This document shows, piece by piece, positions 54,202-61,315 of a DNA stretch of 63,742 bases (position 1 is its first letter; the number at the start of each line of letters is the position of its first letter). This DNA is from Prevotella sp. GTDB taxonomy: Bacteria > Bacteroidota > Bacteroidia > Bacteroidales > Bacteroidaceae. Location of the stretch: contig JAFUVB010000100.1 in NCBI GenBank assembly GCA_017471245.1, positions 1-63,742 on the forward strand. The letters are read 5' to 3'. The position numbers and the translations under genes are program-made. The notes below the pieces were generated by a model. The model was given only the letters and a program-made list of their open reading frames with translations. It had not been told where the DNA came from and did no database searches.

Positions 54202-54627
54202 ATGGACTTGATTGCAGAATATAACAAGAAGTATGAGTTCTTCCGCGAAATCACAGGTGTGGCTATGAAGGTGCATAGTAAATATCACTATGGCCTGTTG
54301 GAGTCCGCCTACGAAGCCGCACTGAAATATCTTTTAGAGTTACAAGGATACAAGGTTGAACGACAGGTGTTTCTGCCTATCTATTGGGATGACGTTCAAC
54401 TTGACCAAACCTATAGGATGGACTTGGTGATTGACGGCAATATTATTGTAGAACTGAAGGCTATTGCACATATTGACACACCCCATCGCCGACAACTTTG
54501 GAATTATATGAATCTGACGCATTTGCCATACGGGATGCTCATCAATTTCAGCCCCGATGGTCTCTATTCTGAATGGTATCATCGTGACCATGCAACAGGT
54601 ATTGTTGATAAGATTAAGTTAATGTAA
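54202..54627 (+). CDS. GxxExxY protein (PD-(D/E)XK nuclease-like family)
   Basis: 141 aa from ATG 54202 (MDLIAEYNKKYEFFREITG); an earlier ATG at 54145 falls in the direct repeat and is unlikely. The family motif appears as GLLESAY. The pattern D-x-V-(I/V)-x-x-x-I-I-V-E-L-K-A (MDLVIDGNIIVELKAI) resembles the PD-(D/E)XK nuclease core, and MLINF follows near the C-terminus. The family is widespread and its function unknown. Here it sits between two direct repeats inside an accessory region and next to a truncated Abi gene, suggesting a mobile or defence-related unit. Confidence 0.82.
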   Translation: MDLIAEYNKKYEFFREITGVAMKVHSKYHYGLLESAYEAALKYLLELQGYKVERQVFLPIYWDDVQLDQTYRMDLVIDGNIIVELKAIAHIDTPHRRQLWNYMNLTHLPYGMLINFSPDGLYSEWYHRDHATGIVDKIKLM

Positions 54628-54628
54628 T

Positions 54629-54661
54629 GAGTGTCACTTCGTGACAGAAATCCCACATATC
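54629..54661 (+). repeat. Right direct repeat with TTC-loop hairpin, GxxExxY unit
   Basis: GAGTGTCACTTCGTGACAGA then AATCCCACATATC. The hairpin GTCAC-TTC-GTGAC has one more base pair than the left copy, with complementary changes on both sides of the stem. Confidence 0.7.
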
Positions 54662-54812
54662 ATTTCAAATCATTCAAAATAGATTTGTATTATTTGTTTA
54701 GATTTGAAAGATTTCTCGCGAAGCGACTCCAGATAAATTCCAATTTTTCGGGCAATCATCAGATAGCTTCTATCTATCTCGACATCCCCTGTTGGCACTT
54801 CTGATCTTTTAA

Positions 54813-54836
54813 TGATCACAGAACCTCCTTCTGGTC
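54813..54836 (-). repeat. REP-like 24-bp motif (diverged)
   Basis: Minus-strand copy of the GACCAGGGGACGGTTCTG-TGATCA family (here GACCAGAAGGAGGTTCTG then TGATCA). Confidence 0.55.
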
Positions 54837-54913
54837 AACCTTTACTTGTATTTTATCTCAGAATCAAAAACCAGTTCCCTTGATTCCTCCTGTTGATTCA
54901 TGATCCTCGGCAC

Positions 54914-55186
54914 AATGTCACTTTTTGCCGCATTTGTCTGATTATAAACAAGTTATATATGGTGACATTGAATCAATCAATGTCACTTTCACCACTTCTG
55001 CATATTATTCAAAAGTAAAACAACTTGTTTTACCTTCCCAAAACGATGCTTTCATTCTCTACTAACGGCATTCCATAAACTAAAACAACTTGTTTCACTC
55101 CCACAAAAACGAAGTGACATTGATTGTTTTAATGTCACTCAATCTATCACACTGTATATCAGCGACTTGGAATAAAAAGTGACATT
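54914..55186. repeat. Cluster of GTGACATT and AACAACTTGTT inverted repeats
   Basis: GTGACATT or its complement occurs at 54914, 54962, 54979, 55114, 55131 and 55179. Two pairs form 25-bp inverted repeats of equal length (54962-54986 and 55114-55138). AACAACTTGTT-type palindromes alternate with them near 54947, 55015-55033 and 55083. No ORF in 54662-55313; this is the main content of that gap. Confidence 0.75.
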
Positions 55187-55267
55187 AATGGCGAAATTGC
55201 TAATAAGAGGATGATGGGTGCAAAGCAGACTCCGTGATTCTACGTTTTCTTAGACTTCAAAACACTG

Positions 55268-55303
55268 ACCAAGGGACGGTACAGGATTGTCCCCTGATTG
55301 GCA
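55268..55303 (+). repeat. REP-like motif, diverged, in head-to-head form
   Basis: GACCAAGGGACGGTAC followed by GTCCCCTGATTGG gives two facing halves of the REP-like motif, close to the 3' end of the 55314 gene, and could act as its terminator hairpin. Confidence 0.45.
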
Positions 55304-55313
55304 ATAGTTGCCT

Positions 55314-55841
55314 TCATTCTATTCCTCTGACAATTTCTTTCCGAGTCATATATTTTCTCGTTTTGTCATTTGATTGTTTATCTTTATCCACATAGCTGAC
55401 AATAATGTTGTCAATGATTTTCTTCAAAGAGTCCTGATTGGAAAATCCAAGTTGGGCAAGATAATCTTGGGTAAGAACTATTTTAAGTAAAACAGAAGTG
55501 TGAGGTCGGACAGTCTTTTTATCAAACAAATATGTGGGTATACTTACATGTTTATCGTTTCGGCTAAGCTGAAAGAAGACTGCATCCATCTCATCATGCT
55601 TTTCGGTATATAGGCTGAAATCATGATCGGTATGATTCCACACATGGTAAAACAGAGACACTCTTCTGCTCTCTTGCCTTGTCATTACTCGTGGCAGATT
55701 GTCCATATAGTTTGACATCATGAACTCTATTCCTTCACTATCATCAAGATTGGAAAGAGACTGGCCCTCTTCCGTCTTACTATTATTGCAAGAAAAGAAG
55801 CTTAACAAAAATAATACGATTAAATAATAAGACTTTCTCAT
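55314..55841 (-). CDS. Hypothetical lipoprotein
   Basis: 175 aa from ATG 55841 (MRKSYYLIVLFLLSFFSCNN), with lipobox FFSC at about residue 18. The frame is open to 55958, but the -7 box at 55871-55878 lies inside that extension. The mature protein (LFYHVWNHTDHDFSLYTEKHD; TSVLLKIVLTQDYLAQLG) has no recognisable domain. It is AT-rich and rich in lysine, aspartate and serine, as are other genes in this accessory region. Confidence 0.65.
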   Translation of the reverse strand: MRKSYYLIVLFLLSFFSCNNSKTEEGQSLSNLDDSEGIEFMMSNYMDNLPRVMTRQESRRVSLFYHVWNHTDHDFSLYTEKHDEMDAVFFQLSRNDKHVSIPTYLFDKKTVRPHTSVLLKIVLTQDYLAQLGFSNQDSLKKIIDNIIVSYVDKDKQSNDKTRKYMTRKEIVRGIE

Positions 55842-55870
55842 AGACCCGCGTAAGTATTTGTTCTCCGATG

Positions 55871-55878
55871 CAAAGATA
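55871..55878 (-). promoter_or_regulatory. -7 promoter box of the 55841 lipoprotein gene
   Basis: TATCTTTG on the minus strand matches TAnnTTTG. A REP-like motif begins 48 bp upstream. Confidence 0.7.
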
Positions 55879-55918
55879 CTAACATATTCCCATATTCCAA
55901 AATGATTACTTGATAAAG

Positions 55919-55943
55919 TGATCAGCAGAACCGCCCTCTGGTC
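55919..55943 (-). repeat. REP-like motif upstream of the lipoprotein promoter
   Basis: On the minus strand GACCAGAGGGCGGTTCTG then CTGATCA; 48 bp upstream of the -7 box, the same spacing as at 60334 and 62350. Confidence 0.6.
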
Positions 55944-56025
55944 ATAATTGTTCATCAAAGCTGTAACCCATCTGACGCATTTACTGATTTTGTCTTTTTT
56001 TATTTGTTTATTCAGAAAAAAAGGG

Positions 56026-56033
56026 TATCTTTG
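56026..56033 (+). promoter_or_regulatory. -7 promoter box of the YoeB-type toxin-antitoxin operon
   Basis: TATCTTTG matches TAnnTTTG, 23 bp upstream of the antitoxin start. Confidence 0.7.
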
Positions 56034-56056
56034 CAGCAGAAAAAAGAAATGAAGTC

Positions 56057-56290
56057 ATGACAGCCATACAGATGAATGCCGAAATTCTCCGCAATATGAG
56101 TATCATTGCAGAGGACGAGTATCTGCTCAAGCGAGTAGCAAAATATTTGCGCAAACTCGTAGCAGAGAAAGAAGACTCCACGCTTTTCACAAAAGAAGAG
56201 TTCTTTGCACGCATAGATCAAGCAAGGAAACAGCCTGGTAAGCAGTTTGCCAGCGTAGAAGAACTTGACCAATACATCCGCAACCTATGA
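56057..56290 (+). CDS. Antitoxin of a YoeB/Txe-type toxin-antitoxin pair
   Basis: 77-aa acidic/helical protein (MTAIQMNAEILRNMSIIAED; LLKRVAKYLRKLVAEKED; FFARIDQARKQPGKQFASVE). It overlaps the toxin gene by 4 bp (ATGA), the usual arrangement. Its DNA-binding type (DUF2683/RelB-like) is not certain. The N-terminal part probably binds the operon promoter and the C-terminus wraps the toxin. Confidence 0.82.
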   Translation: MTAIQMNAEILRNMSIIAEDEYLLKRVAKYLRKLVAEKEDSTLFTKEEFFARIDQARKQPGKQFASVEELDQYIRNL

Positions 56291-56565
56291 GCCGCTATAT
56301 TGTCGAGATTAAGGCTCAGGCTCAAGAAGACCTTAAAGCACTGAGCAAAAACGAACCCAATGCCTATCGAAAAGCCTTAGCACTTATTTCTGAACTCTAT
56401 GAACACCCTCAGACCGGCACAGGAAAACCAGAACAGCTCAAGTGGAGCGGAGGCACCTTGTGGAGTCGTCGTATCACTCAGAGGCACCGCCTGATTTACG
56501 AGATATTTGAAAAGGTGGTTCATGTGGACGTTCTTTCCGCTTACGGACACTATAATGACAAGTAA
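56287..56565 (+). CDS. Txe/YoeB-family mRNA interferase toxin
   Basis: 92 aa with the RelE-fold YoeB signature: EHPQTGTGKPEQLKWSGG, LWSRRITQRHRLIYEI and a C-terminal SAYGHY. The catalytic set of YoeB is kept as E49, R68, H88 and Y89. YoeB cleaves mRNA in the ribosomal A site. Complete and in frame with an intact antitoxin, so the module looks functional. A strong hairpin terminator follows at 56588. Confidence 0.92.
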   Translation: MSRYIVEIKAQAQEDLKALSKNEPNAYRKALALISELYEHPQTGTGKPEQLKWSGGTLWSRRITQRHRLIYEIFEKVVHVDVLSAYGHYNDK

Positions 56566-56587
56566 TAATTCTGTAACAGACCATCAT

Positions 56588-56641
56588 CCACCTCCGCACT
56601 GATACCGGCAATTCGTCTGCCACGAAACAGTGCGGAGGTGG
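56588..56641 (+). terminator. Strong hairpin terminator, copy X of a duplicated segment
   Basis: CCACCTCCGCACTG pairs perfectly with CAGTGCGGAGGTGG; U-rich sequence follows (CATTTATTGCTTTTTAA). It serves the YoeB operon. The segment 56588-56789 duplicates 57724-57925. Confidence 0.8.
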
Positions 56642-56654
56642 CATTTATTGCTTT

Positions 56655-56789
56655 TTAATAAATGCCGAATTTGGCATTCCTTATAATCATGGAGTCTTGG
56701 GGATTGTCAATATTGTAGAGCACGCCGTCAAGTCTTCCTTCAACAAGAGGAACCCCTTGATAATCACTCTTCCTCACCACGTCAATATA
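56655..56789 (-). pseudogene. 3' fragment of the 57791 lipoprotein gene (duplicate)
   Basis: The last 45 codons including the stop are the same, base for base as far as I can compare, as the end of the gene at 57791-58366. Identity ends abruptly at 56789, where a REP-like motif begins. No start codon region. From 56817 to 56926 a second small remnant (minus strand, DIFDDDEDYLRMTRVSYGV then a stop) has no recognisable origin. Confidence 0.85.
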
Positions 56790-56792
56790 GGT

Positions 56793-56816
56793 AATCAGGG
56801 GACGGTTCTGTGATCA
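56793..56816 (+). repeat. REP-like motif at the duplication breakpoint
   Basis: AATCAGGGGACGGTTCTG then TGATCA, adjacent to the end of the duplicated segment. Confidence 0.65.
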
Positions 56817-56926
56817 ATTTCTTTATTCATAATTTCTGTATAACTCCGTAAGAGACACGTGTCATCCGAAGATAATCCTCATCGTCATCAAAGATATCCT
56901 TACGGTTGATAGCTCAATGCTTATGG

Positions 56927-57289
56927 TTAATATCCCAACATAGCTGCTGGCGTTATTCCTAAAGTGACACAGAGCAAACGGGCTATCCTTAGAGTAGGCT
57001 CTGCCCTTCCGGAAATGTAGTCGCTGATGCGTGAAGGACTAACCCCAATCTCAGTAGCCAGTTGTTTCTGGCTCATATTTTTCTCGTCCAACGACAGTTG
57101 TATCAACTGGGCTACAGTAGGTTTGCCTATGGGATAGTGCTCCTTCTCATAGTCTATGACGACATCCGACATCATCGTCAACTCCACGGCATTACGGTCG
57201 CTGGCGGGCGTGTTGTCATCTACCATCGGCAACAGTTCCTCAATCCGTGCCAATGCAAACTCATATTGTGCTTTTGTAATCTTTGCCAT
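56927..57289 (-). CDS. HigA-like XRE-family antitoxin
   Basis: 120 aa from ATG 57289 (MAKITKAQYEFALARIEELL) with a Shine-Dalgarno-like AGGTAAG before it. C-terminal Cro/C1 helix-turn-helix (MSQKQLATEIGVSPSRISDYISGRAEPTLRIARLL). The N-terminal extension (TMMSDVVIDYEKEHYPIGKPT) is as in HigA proteins of Bacteroidota. It follows the HigB toxin gene by 16 bp; toxin-first order is characteristic of higBA. Confidence 0.9.
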   Translation of the reverse strand: MAKITKAQYEFALARIEELLPMVDDNTPASDRNAVELTMMSDVVIDYEKEHYPIGKPTVAQLIQLSLDEKNMSQKQLATEIGVSPSRISDYISGRAEPTLRIARLLCVTLGITPAAMLGY

Positions 57290-57305
57290 ATTCTTACCTC
57301 CTATA

Positions 57306-57605
57306 TTATATCGTTGAAACGTCAATCTTATCGTATTCACTATGAGTACCCACAAATCGGATGAAGATATGAGCGATTGTGAACTTTACAACCACCACAA
57401 GACGATATTTATTGCCCCTAATGTCAAAGACATAATGTTGGTTCCCTACGTAGTCTGTCGAAGGGAAGTCAGCCTTTATATCCGCCAGATTCTTCCATTC
57501 TGCCTTTTCTGCGATGTCATACCATCGTTCAAGTGCAGCCTGAGCGTCGCCATGTCCTTCCAAGCTATAGAACTCAACTAATCGTCTATGTGATACAATT
57601 CTCAT
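57306..57605 (-). CDS. HigB-type mRNA interferase toxin
   Basis: 99 aa from ATG 57605 (MRIVSHRRLVEFYS); an upstream ATG (57626) lies at the promoter box and is not used. HigB-toxin features: ALERWYDIAEKAEW, ADFPSTDYVG, YVFDIRGNKYRLVV and IRFVGTHSEYDKID near the end. These ribosome-dependent RNases are neutralised by HigA. Promoter at 57614-57621. Confidence 0.9.
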   Translation of the reverse strand: MRIVSHRRLVEFYSLEGHGDAQAALERWYDIAEKAEWKNLADIKADFPSTDYVGNQHYVFDIRGNKYRLVVVVKFTIAHIFIRFVGTHSEYDKIDVSTI

Positions 57606-57613
57606 ATTGGGTG

Positions 57614-57621
57614 CAAAATTA
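57614..57621 (-). promoter_or_regulatory. -7 promoter box of the higBA-type operon
   Basis: TAATTTTG on the minus strand matches TAnnTTTG, 8 bp upstream of the toxin ATG, so the leader is very short or absent. Confidence 0.65.
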
Positions 57622-57723
57622 TACAATTATTTTGAATTTCAAAAGAAAGTTGATAATTATTTCGGATTTTTAGAATTTTCTCCTGATTTTCTTTCAAACG
57701 TTCTGAGAACAACATACCAACAA

Positions 57724-57776
57724 CCACCTCCGCACTGATACCGGCAATTCGTCTGACACGAAACAGTACGGAGGTG
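57724..57776 (-). terminator. Hairpin after the 57791 lipoprotein gene, copy Y
   Basis: CCACCTCCGCACTG and CAGTACGGAGGTGG form a long stem (one mismatch relative to copy X). It lies directly after the stop of the lipoprotein gene, so this is probably its original terminator and X the copy. Confidence 0.7.
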
Positions 57777-57790
57777 GTTTTTATTGCTGT

Positions 57791-58366
57791 TTAATAAATG
57801 CCGAATTTGGCATTCCTTATAATCATGGAGTCTTGGGGATTGTCAATATTGTAGAGCACGCCGTCAAGTCTTCCTTCAACAAGAGGAACCCCTTGATAAT
57901 CACTCTTCCTCACCACGTCAATATATATCCATAAAGGCATCCAGTGCTCATCAGGAACGTAGAGCGTCTTGCGGACATCCAGCTCACCACTCTTCCAGAC
58001 ATGGGCTCCAACGAGCCGCTTGTCCTCGAATTGCGCTGTTTCTGTATCCTTTTCCACAAGATAGGAAGTTGTGGGAACGGGAGAAACAATATACAAGCTC
58101 AGCCCGTATTTCTCCGCTTCTGACACATCATGAAGGATAACACTCCAATAGACGTATGTATCCTCGGCCTTTGAACCGCCCAACGACCAATACTTGCTGA
58201 AGAGTCCATAGTTTTCCTCGCGGTCTTGTATGCTGATGGAATCACCGTTTATGTTTCCCTCAAACATCCCATACTTACAGAGCTTGGTTTCATTTTCATC
58301 ATCGTCACTGCACGATGCCAGCATACCCATGCAGGCTATCGCGAATAATAAAAATAATTTTTTCAT
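57791..58366 (-). CDS. Hypothetical lipoprotein (DUF5025-like)
   Basis: 191 aa with signal peptide and lipobox ASC (about residue 19), followed by an acidic linker SDDDENE. The mature part is predicted beta-rich (MFEGNINGDSISIQDREENY, YWSVILHDVSEAEKYGLSLYI, LEGRLDGVLYN-like region near the end) and resembles small Bacteroidota lipoproteins called DUF5025; this is from memory. Its 3' end and terminator are duplicated at 56588-56789, on the far side of the higBA module. Confidence 0.7.
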   Translation of the reverse strand: MKKLFLLFAIACMGMLASCSDDDENETKLCKYGMFEGNINGDSISIQDREENYGLFSKYWSLGGSKAEDTYVYWSVILHDVSEAEKYGLSLYIVSPVPTTSYLVEKDTETAQFEDKRLVGAHVWKSGELDVRKTLYVPDEHWMPLWIYIDVVRKSDYQGVPLVEGRLDGVLYNIDNPQDSMIIRNAKFGIY

Positions 58367-58394
58367 CGTTTACTTATTTTTTTAATTGCGGCTG

Positions 58395-58402
58395 CAAAGG
58401 TA
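58395..58402 (-). promoter_or_regulatory. -7 promoter box of the 58366 lipoprotein gene
   Basis: TACCTTTG on the minus strand matches TAnnTTTG, 28 bp upstream of the ATG. Confidence 0.7.
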
Positions 58403-58495
58403 GTCGTTTGCAAATAAACAGGCAAGAAAATGAAAGAATCAGAATTTACTAAAAATTTACTGATTCCCAACTCCCTGATATTAAAAACTTTACAG

Positions 58496-60127
58496 TCAGC
58501 AGATTCTTTGCAGAAGTTCGTCCAATTCTCTTACAGAGTGACCTTCATTAAACAGTTTTTGCAAAATACTGTTACGCATTTTTGTAACATAAGGCTGTGA
58601 AATGCCCAACATATTACTGATCTCAAGCGGTTTGAAATACAAACGGGTGAGAAGGCAGACTTGATACTCCAGCATGCTCAGCTCTGCTTCTACAGATGAG
58701 ATGTATTCATAGAATTTGGGAATCTGACTAATCACGATTTCACGCACTAACGCCTTTTCTTCATCAGACAGTTCCTTTCCTCTTTGGGCACAGGTAGCTA
58801 TAGTTCTGTAGGAACTGCTCGACATGATCTTCTCCTTCATGCTCCCTATGCTGTCAAGCTGCCTGAAAGGAAGACGGCTGATTTTTTCCTTTTGCTCTGA
58901 AACAATAGCTTCCAATCTGCGGATAACATCCTCTGAACGTATTTCCTTGTCTCGTAACTGCACAAGCATGTAATTGGCTGTCCCTAACTGCTTCACGCTC
59001 TCTTCATACTCTTTTATCAGTCTCTCCCGCCTTTTCTTATCCAGACTATAAATAATGTATGCAATCAAGGCAACCACGAAGATGCCAATGCATGCAATCC
59101 ACAGCCTGCGCTCTTGCATGTGGGCCTCCAACGCTTTCTTCTGAGCTATTTTAGCATAATGGCTATAATCGTAGAGCGACTGCATTTGCTTAACGTCTCT
59201 CGTTGCCATCTGCGCATACATGGAGTCGTTCATCTCATAACTGTAGAGGGCATATTTTGCTGCAGAATCAGGCTCATGGCATTCTCGGAACAACTGTGCC
59301 AGCCCTCGCGATGCGGCATTTTGATTGCTGAAATCCCTGCCCTCGCGTAGTTCCTTTCGGAACCAATACTCCGCGGAATCGTATTGATGGATTGCCAGAT
59401 AATACTTCCCCTTTGTATAATAATAAATCTCACATCCCTTCTCAATGTTGCCCTTTCCATCGAAGCGACGTGATTCAGACTCATATATATCCATGTATGA
59501 TTTTGCCTTCTCATATTCTCCTCGTTCTACGTATGGATCGATACTTGAGCACAATGCTATAGCGGAAAGATCTGAACGTCCGAGCTTTTTGTACATCCTC
59601 GACACTCTTTGTCCGATTGCTATGATGGAATCCGGCATGTTTAATCGCGAATATGCACTTACCTTTTGTGCTGCCATGGTAAGTGACAACAATGTATCTT
59701 TTATCATCATCGCACAGTGCTCCGCAGCATTGGCGTGCAGAATCATTTCACTTAATAAATTCTGATGATAAAAGAGATTTGCCATCTGTATGTTTACTAT
59801 ACCTAATTGACGGTAGTCGCAATCTTCACTGGTGGTATCTGCTGCCTCGATGGCATCTTTGAAGCACTCTATCGCCATGGGCGCATCATGCATGTCGCTG
59901 TAGGCGCGGCCTAACAGATAATGGGCGAGCATCCGCTCATTGGGTGTTCCATGGTGCCTGAAATAGCGCACTAAGCGCTGGGCCTCTGCCGTGGAGGTAA
60001 AGACGGTGTCAGCCTGATTCTTCTCGCTGAGCACGTGCAAGTCGTGCTGCATGCGATTATAGCGTGCGCTGCATGCTGTCAGCAGAGCGGTCAGAATTAA
60101 TATCAGAGGAATGGTTCTTTGGTTCAT
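58496..60127 (-). CDS. Membrane TPR regulator with C-terminal LuxR-like helix-turn-helix
   Basis: 543 aa. A signal/lipobox (LLTAC, about residue 19) leads into TPR-like helices (about 50-330, ERMLAHYLLGRAYSDMHDAP; MIECFKDAIEAA-type repeats). A transmembrane helix follows (LWIACIGIFVVALIAYIIYSL, about 345-365), then a coiled coil (YEESVKQLGTANYMLVQLRD) and a C-terminal DNA-binding helix-turn-helix (LTRLYFKPLEISNMLGISQPYVTKMRNSI). This one-component membrane regulator design is frequent in Bacteroidota; the signal and targets are unknown. Monocistronic from the promoter at 60196. Confidence 0.82.
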   Translation of the reverse strand: MNQRTIPLILILTALLTACSARYNRMQHDLHVLSEKNQADTVFTSTAEAQRLVRYFRHHGTPNERMLAHYLLGRAYSDMHDAPMAIECFKDAIEAADTTSEDCDYRQLGIVNIQMANLFYHQNLLSEMILHANAAEHCAMMIKDTLLSLTMAAQKVSAYSRLNMPDSIIAIGQRVSRMYKKLGRSDLSAIALCSSIDPYVERGEYEKAKSYMDIYESESRRFDGKGNIEKGCEIYYYTKGKYYLAIHQYDSAEYWFRKELREGRDFSNQNAASRGLAQLFRECHEPDSAAKYALYSYEMNDSMYAQMATRDVKQMQSLYDYSHYAKIAQKKALEAHMQERRLWIACIGIFVVALIAYIIYSLDKKRRERLIKEYEESVKQLGTANYMLVQLRDKEIRSEDVIRRLEAIVSEQKEKISRLPFRQLDSIGSMKEKIMSSSSYRTIATCAQRGKELSDEEKALVREIVISQIPKFYEYISSVEAELSMLEYQVCLLTRLYFKPLEISNMLGISQPYVTKMRNSILQKLFNEGHSVRELDELLQRIC

Positions 60128-60195
60128 TCTTGATTAGAATTAAGGGGGATTTCTGCGAGCATTGAGCATCTCTAAGACAACCCCGTTGTTTCGTG

Positions 60196-60203
60196 CAAAG
60201 GTA
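60196..60203 (-). promoter_or_regulatory. -7 promoter box of the TPR regulator gene
   Basis: TACCTTTG on the minus strand matches TAnnTTTG, 68 bp upstream of the ATG. Confidence 0.65.
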
Positions 60204-60286
60204 GCTACAAAAACTGGAACTGCAAAAAGAAATCGGAAAAAAGTGAATCTGTGGGAATGATTGTTGGCTATACTGTTTCTCGATGA

Positions 60287-60294
60287 CAAAGTTA
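60287..60294 (-). promoter_or_regulatory. Second -7-like box, part of a duplicated promoter block
   Basis: TAACTTTG on the minus strand. The block about 60277-60360 resembles 62290-62372 (shared TCGATGACAAAG, CCAAATAATA/GCAAATAATA and CGATTAAA), including the REP-like motif 47 bp upstream. It may be a leftover promoter or a second promoter of the TPR gene. Confidence 0.5.
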
Positions 60295-60333
60295 CTGACT
60301 TGTTCTCAAACAACCAAATAATAGACGATTAAA

Positions 60334-60357
60334 TGATCACAGAACCGTCACCTGGTC
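60334..60357 (-). repeat. REP-like motif
   Basis: Minus strand GACCAGGTGACGGTTCTG then TGATCA, 47 bp upstream of the -7 box at 60287. Confidence 0.65.
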
Positions 60358-60377
60358 ACCATGAAAACGCTTTCTGT

Positions 60378-61244
60378 TCAGAAGCATATTCTCATCTTCT
60401 CTGGCGGAGTGTTGCCTGTATGTCTTATCTCAAAAGGTATGACATTTGCGTCTTTATCCCGGAACTCTTTTTCGGTCTTCGGATTTAGCATCCAATCGGA
60501 ATTAGTAATGTAATCTTTATCATGTTTAAGATACTTCTTTATATATTTTTCCAATTCTTCTGGCATTTTCTGTTTTTGTGGGATTATATATATTCTGCCT
60601 TTTTTGATAAACCCCAACACCCCCGTTGCCTTATATAATGGCTTTGGCTCACCTTGGACATGCAAATATAATATATCTTTCTTAATGTATCCAGATCCTC
60701 TTATAACTCTATGATTTAAATATATGAGTGCTTCAGGGTTATAGTTCTTACATATTTGTAAAAACTCCTTTGTTTGTTTTTCCCATTGTTGATAACTGTT
60801 CACATCTTTGTCGATGGTGAAATCAATGTATGAATAAGGTTTGCCTGCAACATCTGTGATGCCAACAGGTTTTCGTTTTTCATCAAGAACAATCAAAACG
60901 ACAGACAATGTACTGTCTATAATAATATGATTATAGATGCTCTCATGGCTATCGAAGTTCTTCATTTTGTAGAAGTTGAGGGCTACTAATGGAATGACCT
61001 CTCTCTCTTGCAGATTGATATCGGATGGTGTATACCAAGAAGGCATCTCTGTTTTGGTGGGGAGGGAATCCCTCAGCCATGTGTTGAATTGGGCCATGCC
61101 TTCCGCGATATTCTCTTTATAGCAGTCGATATCTATGTTCTTATAGAAATCTACCATCGTATCTACTGATATTGACTGGGGAAAACCACCAATACATATT
61201 CGCATCAAAATAATGACCGATAAAAATACTCTTTTATGTTGCAT
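60378..61244 (-). CDS. Hypothetical exported protein, paralogue of the 61316 gene
   Basis: 288 aa from ATG 61244 (MQHKRVFLSVIILMRICIGG), with a signal peptide. A TTG two codons earlier is less likely. It shares a pattern with the next gene: VDFYKNIDIDCYKENIAEGM versus LDFYNNADLGYYEEMCQKQI, and YNHIIIDSTLSVVLIVLDE versus YDHIVIDTLSPFVIACMDD. No known domain is recognised. AT-rich, lysine-rich composition and rare-looking codons compared with the core genes suggest acquisition. Only near-consensus promoter sequence (AATCTTTG) precedes it. Confidence 0.65.
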   Translation of the reverse strand: MQHKRVFLSVIILMRICIGGFPQSISVDTMVDFYKNIDIDCYKENIAEGMAQFNTWLRDSLPTKTEMPSWYTPSDINLQEREVIPLVALNFYKMKNFDSHESIYNHIIIDSTLSVVLIVLDEKRKPVGITDVAGKPYSYIDFTIDKDVNSYQQWEKQTKEFLQICKNYNPEALIYLNHRVIRGSGYIKKDILYLHVQGEPKPLYKATGVLGFIKKGRIYIIPQKQKMPEELEKYIKKYLKHDKDYITNSDWMLNPKTEKEFRDKDANVIPFEIRHTGNTPPEKMRICF

Positions 61245-61315
61245 ACTCAAAGATTGTAACCTATTGTTTTTTTAACTCTCTTTATATCTATCATGCAGAG
61301 ATAACGAGTACATAT

